Source: Oribacterium sp. NK2B42 (GTDB lineage Bacteria; Bacillota; Clostridia; Lachnospirales; Lachnospiraceae). Taken from it: DNA of 64,000 nt. The notes below the pieces were generated by a model. It was given only the letters and a program-made list of their open reading frames with translations, made no database searches and was not told the origin of the DNA. Both the position numbers and the translations under genes were made by a program. The DNA lies in assembly GCF_000424445.1 (NCBI RefSeq), contig NZ_AUJX01000003.1, positions 165,345 through 229,344 of the forward strand. Reading direction: 5' to 3'. How positions within the stretch are numbered: the stretch's first letter is position 1; each line of letters begins with the position of its first letter. Below are positions 61,530-64,000 of the stretch, in pieces.

Positions 61530-61847
61530 ATGAAATATATCAAAACAAAAGAAGACTCAACTTCCTGTATCATGATTGCAGGAAATACCAATTGTCTTGA
61601 AGCGAAAACACTTAACCATATTGCGGATTATTACAGAGTTGTCATCATTTCAGACAACTCTGATAATGTGGCCACGATTAAGCTTTCTGCTAAATATTCC
61701 AAAAGAATAAAAACCTACAAAGAGGATCTCTCCTCAGACAACTGTAAAAAGATATTTCAGGCTTTTTCACCGGACACAGTATGGTATTTTTCAGGTTATA
61801 CAGATGGATGTGATGGCCTCAGAGATGAAATTTTCATAAACCTTTGA
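61530..61847 (+). CDS. Truncated Rossmann-type (epimerase-like) protein
   Basis: The 105 codons look like the first part of an NAD(P)-dependent epimerase/reductase: a beta-alpha-beta start, VVIISDNSDN, then DLSSDNCKKIFQAFSPDTVW YFSGYTDG-type sequence, where the normal family has a 'D..H.A' step. A stop follows, 26 bp before the end of the convergent MATE gene. The catalytic half is absent, so it is probably a 5' remnant of a longer gene, though AAAGGTGAG before ATG suggests it can still be translated. Confidence 0.55.
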   Translation: MKYIKTKEDSTSCIMIAGNTNCLEAKTLNHIADYYRVVIISDNSDNVATIKLSAKYSKRIKTYKEDLSSDNCKKIFQAFSPDTVWYFSGYTDGCDGLRDEIFINL

Positions 61848-61872
61848 TTCCCGTATAATCCGAATATTGCAG

Positions 61873-63615
61873 TTACTTCTTCTGAATTTTTATCATAGTA
61901 CTGTTTATGCCCATGGCGCGATTGTAGGTTATCTCATCGGCGATCTTATTAAGGACGTAGGCATTGTCAAAGGCATAATCAAAGTTTTCATCAACTATGG
62001 TGGGGTTAAACTCCCTTCCGGTATCATGTATGGTTATGATAATTTTGTCGTCCTCTTCACGCAGTACCACATCGATCATATCGCTGCTTCCGGTGTTTCC
62101 AGCCGTTATGCCGGTAAGCATTTCCTCAACAGCGAGGCAGGTCTTCATGGCTGTGACATCATCTGTCCTTTCGCTTACCCAGTCGCTGGCTTCCTTTGAA
62201 AGGCTTACAACCTCATCCAGATTCATAGCTACGGTAAACTCAAATCGTCTGTCATCGGTTTTCTTCGGAAGCATGAAAGAGTATTTCTTTTGATTAACCA
62301 ATGAATCTTCCCTAAGCACCATAAACAGTATCTGAAGCGGCACCAGAATCTCTATGAAGAGAAAGCCCATATACAAACCATCGACACCCAAAAAAGGAGC
62401 AAATATGCCCATCATCGCTATAGGCAGTACAAGTCCCTCCATGATAGTGATGATATGGGAGTAGGTAAAATGTTTAACCGCCTGGAAATAATGTACCATG
62501 ATAATACAAAATGCCATTCCCATAAACGACAATGCCGAAATGCGGATAGCCTTTATGCACTCAGCCACCGTCTGAGGATCCGAAACATTGAAAAGCATGA
62601 GTATGATCTGAGGTGCAAGCTCCAGAATGAAGCAGAGAGCAAGAGCTCCCGCCAATGCTGCTTTTATGGACTTAAACAGCATTTTCCTTACTCTGTCATA
62701 ATCGCCGTTCTCTACCTGAATGATAACCAAAGGCACCAGTGTCTGAGCGATACCGAGAGCCAGTGTAAAGAACATATAGATACAGTTATTGAAAATACTG
62801 AATACCTGAAGACCTCTGCTTCCTCCGTAGGCTGCAACTATCATATTGAGAATATGGACTCTCAAAGTGATCATGAGAAGATAAGAGGACTCCGGAAATC
62901 CCTTCAGAGTTATGTCATGAAGATGTGAAAGCACGGCCTTCTTAGACATTTTCACAAGCACCAGCTGACGGTCCTTGCTGAAAAAGTATCTCATCATATA
63001 CATAAGTCCGGAAAAGTATCCGATAATGGTAGCAAAGGCTGCACCGGAAAGTCCCATTCCCATAATCTTTATAAGAACCACATTCATGACCATGTTGATG
63101 ACATTGGAAATGACCACTGCCTGAAAAGCCATTTTATGTTTTCCGTCAGCTTTTGCAAAATAGGCAAGAGACATCATCAGACATACAAGTGGCATGCCCA
63201 GCACCAGGATGCTGAGATAATCCAAAACATCATTGTAATAAGATATGTCCGGACTCAAAAGCTCGGCGAACTGTTCTGAAAAGATACGTCCAAAAACAGC
63301 TAAAAATATACCTAAGAGAGTTATGAACACCACTGAAACAGTAAAAGTCTCATCAGCTTTTCTCTTTTCATGGTCTGCCATATGGTTCAGGGCCAGCGTA
63401 CTGCCGCCGAGACCAAGCATCAGGTAAACCATGCTGACAAATGTCATAACCGGGAAACACAACTCAACCGCAGGCAGCTTTTCAATCCCCAGAAAATGAC
63501 TGATAAAAATCGAGTCAATAAAGAAAGCTATGTTGTTGGCAACTGTCATCACAAGAGTCGAAAACAAAAACGACTTGTATCCGGCAGACAGCAACTGATA
63601 CTTCTGATTATTCAA
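61873..63615 (-). CDS. MATE-family exporter fused to HATPase domain
   Basis: Twelve membrane helices of the MATE/MatE type (residues 1-440) are followed by a cytosolic ATP-binding domain (about 455-580) of the RsbW/anti-sigma HATPase_c_2 kind, with ATP-lid motifs AVEEMLTGITAGN and ITIHDTGREFNP. MATE proteins exchange Na+ or H+ for drugs and polyenes; the added domain is seen in some clostridial MATEs and could gate transport or link it to partner switching. TTG 63615 is chosen because CGGGAGG lies eight bases upstream; ATG 63648 has no such site. Confidence 0.85.
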   Translation of the reverse strand: MNNQKYQLLSAGYKSFLFSTLVMTVANNIAFFIDSIFISHFLGIEKLPAVELCFPVMTFVSMVYLMLGLGGSTLALNHMADHEKRKADETFTVSVVFITLLGIFLAVFGRIFSEQFAELLSPDISYYNDVLDYLSILVLGMPLVCLMMSLAYFAKADGKHKMAFQAVVISNVINMVMNVVLIKIMGMGLSGAAFATIIGYFSGLMYMMRYFFSKDRQLVLVKMSKKAVLSHLHDITLKGFPESSYLLMITLRVHILNMIVAAYGGSRGLQVFSIFNNCIYMFFTLALGIAQTLVPLVIIQVENGDYDRVRKMLFKSIKAALAGALALCFILELAPQIILMLFNVSDPQTVAECIKAIRISALSFMGMAFCIIMVHYFQAVKHFTYSHIITIMEGLVLPIAMMGIFAPFLGVDGLYMGFLFIEILVPLQILFMVLREDSLVNQKKYSFMLPKKTDDRRFEFTVAMNLDEVVSLSKEASDWVSERTDDVTAMKTCLAVEEMLTGITAGNTGSSDMIDVVLREEDDKIIITIHDTGREFNPTIVDENFDYAFDNAYVLNKIADEITYNRAMGINSTMIKIQKK

Positions 63616-63660
63616 CTGTTTAACCTCCCGCAGTATGTTATTTTTCATACCGCCACAAAG

Positions 63661-63785
63661 TCAGTACCACCAGCCCTGCTGGTGGTTTGAGTTAGCCCCT
63701 TCCGGGGCAAGTGTTGTGATTCCGCCTAAAGGCGGTCTAGCAAACCATTCTAATGTTACTGGTTACCACTTAAAAGTGGTTCTCA
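63661..63785 (-). mobile_element. Probable end of an IS200/IS605-type element
   Basis: Downstream of the tnpA stop lie four short hairpins: ACCACTT/AAAGTGGT (63765-63780), CCGCC/GGCGG (63722-63735), GCCCC/GGGGC (63694-63707) and ACCACCAGC/GCTGGTGGT (63666-63687). Subterminal hairpins without terminal inverted repeats are the hallmark of IS200 elements. The exact insertion boundary is not visible. Confidence 0.6.
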
Positions 63786-64000
63786 TTATCCTTCCGCACG
63801 ATCTGCTTTAGTTTGATCTTCTATATATTTTTTTATTGTAGCTTCATTAACATTTCCTACCGTTTCGCAGTAATAACCTCTTGCCCAAAAATGTCGATTA
63901 TTTCTTTCCCGAAATTCCGGGTGCCTATCGAAGATCATCAACGCACTCTTTCCTTTGATTCTCCCCATGACTTTGGATACTGCCTCTTTCGGTGGTATTG
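63786..64000 (-). CDS. tnpA: IS200-type Y1 transposase TnpA, 5' part outside window
   Basis: The reading frame runs off the right edge. The visible C-terminal ~70 residues carry SKVMGRIKGKSALMIFDRHP and WARGYYCETVGNVNEATIKK, the final helices of IS200/IS605 TnpA, which cleaves single-stranded DNA with a Tyr (YCETVGN region). The HUH motif lies outside the window. No tnpB is visible, so an IS200-like layout is likely. Confidence 0.9.
   Translation of the reverse strand, partial: IPPKEAVSKVMGRIKGKSALMIFDRHPEFRERNNRHFWARGYYCETVGNVNEATIKKYIEDQTKADRAEG

Overview
The window looks like a chromosomal segment of a rumen or gut Lachnospiraceae (Firmicutes), most like the Butyrivibrio/Pseudobutyrivibrio group. 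Support: moderate GC, strong GGAGG ribosome binding sites, lipoproteins with Lachnospiraceae-style low-complexity linkers, several GGDEF/EAL proteins, a subtype-B-tannase-like esterase, a cell-wall-binding-repeat transglutaminase and a LicT-controlled beta-glucoside PTS. The genus is an inference. I saw no rRNA, tRNA or CRISPR.

Layout. 1-6457: four secreted or membrane genes of unknown role (HExxH protein cut by the window edge, lipoprotein, single-pass protein, Gly-rich protein with a clostripain-associated C-terminal domain). 6458-7854: chemotaxis-receptor remnant and a diguanylate cyclase. 7863-12361: beta-glucoside operon (promoter, RAT antiterminator/terminator, EIIBCA, GH1 phospho-glucosidase, LicT-type antiterminator). 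12527-20877: unknown protein, luxS, heterodimeric ABC exporter, tannase-like lipoprotein, XRE-Uma2 fusion. 21048-23418: HAD-phosphatase lipoprotein and a convergent YdcF-type protein. 23692-29968: a rearranged dlt-like envelope-acylation locus (transglutaminase, carrier protein, MBOAT, SGNH-like protein with Cys in the nucleophile position, small exported protein, adenylating ligase). 30075-35090: HAD nucleotidase-like protein, SGNH hydrolase, DUF3089 hydrolase, Cache-GGDEF protein.

35258-45989 is a defence-type island: Fic, hsdM, a convincing type I toxin-antitoxin module on the opposite strand, hsdS, decayed hsdS tails, RhuM, a P-loop kinase, a HipA-like fragment, hsdR and a low-molecular-weight phosphatase. 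Its junctions are packed with hairpins. 46134-54000: nitroreductase, Bcp peroxiredoxin, Memo-AMMECR1 fusion, alpha/beta hydrolase, EAL protein, exported protein, STAS-kinase fusion. 54102-64000: PAS-GGDEF-EAL protein whose 3' end has lost most of a second GGDEF domain, CstA permease, membrane protein, 5'-nucleotidase lipoprotein, truncated Rossmann-type gene, MATE-HATPase fusion and the edge of an IS200 element.

The least ordinary signals are the toxin-antitoxin module inside the R-M locus, a dispersed leader element next to ribosome binding sites in front of unrelated genes, the dlt-like locus with its Cys-SGNH protein, and several long near-perfect palindromes of REP type.
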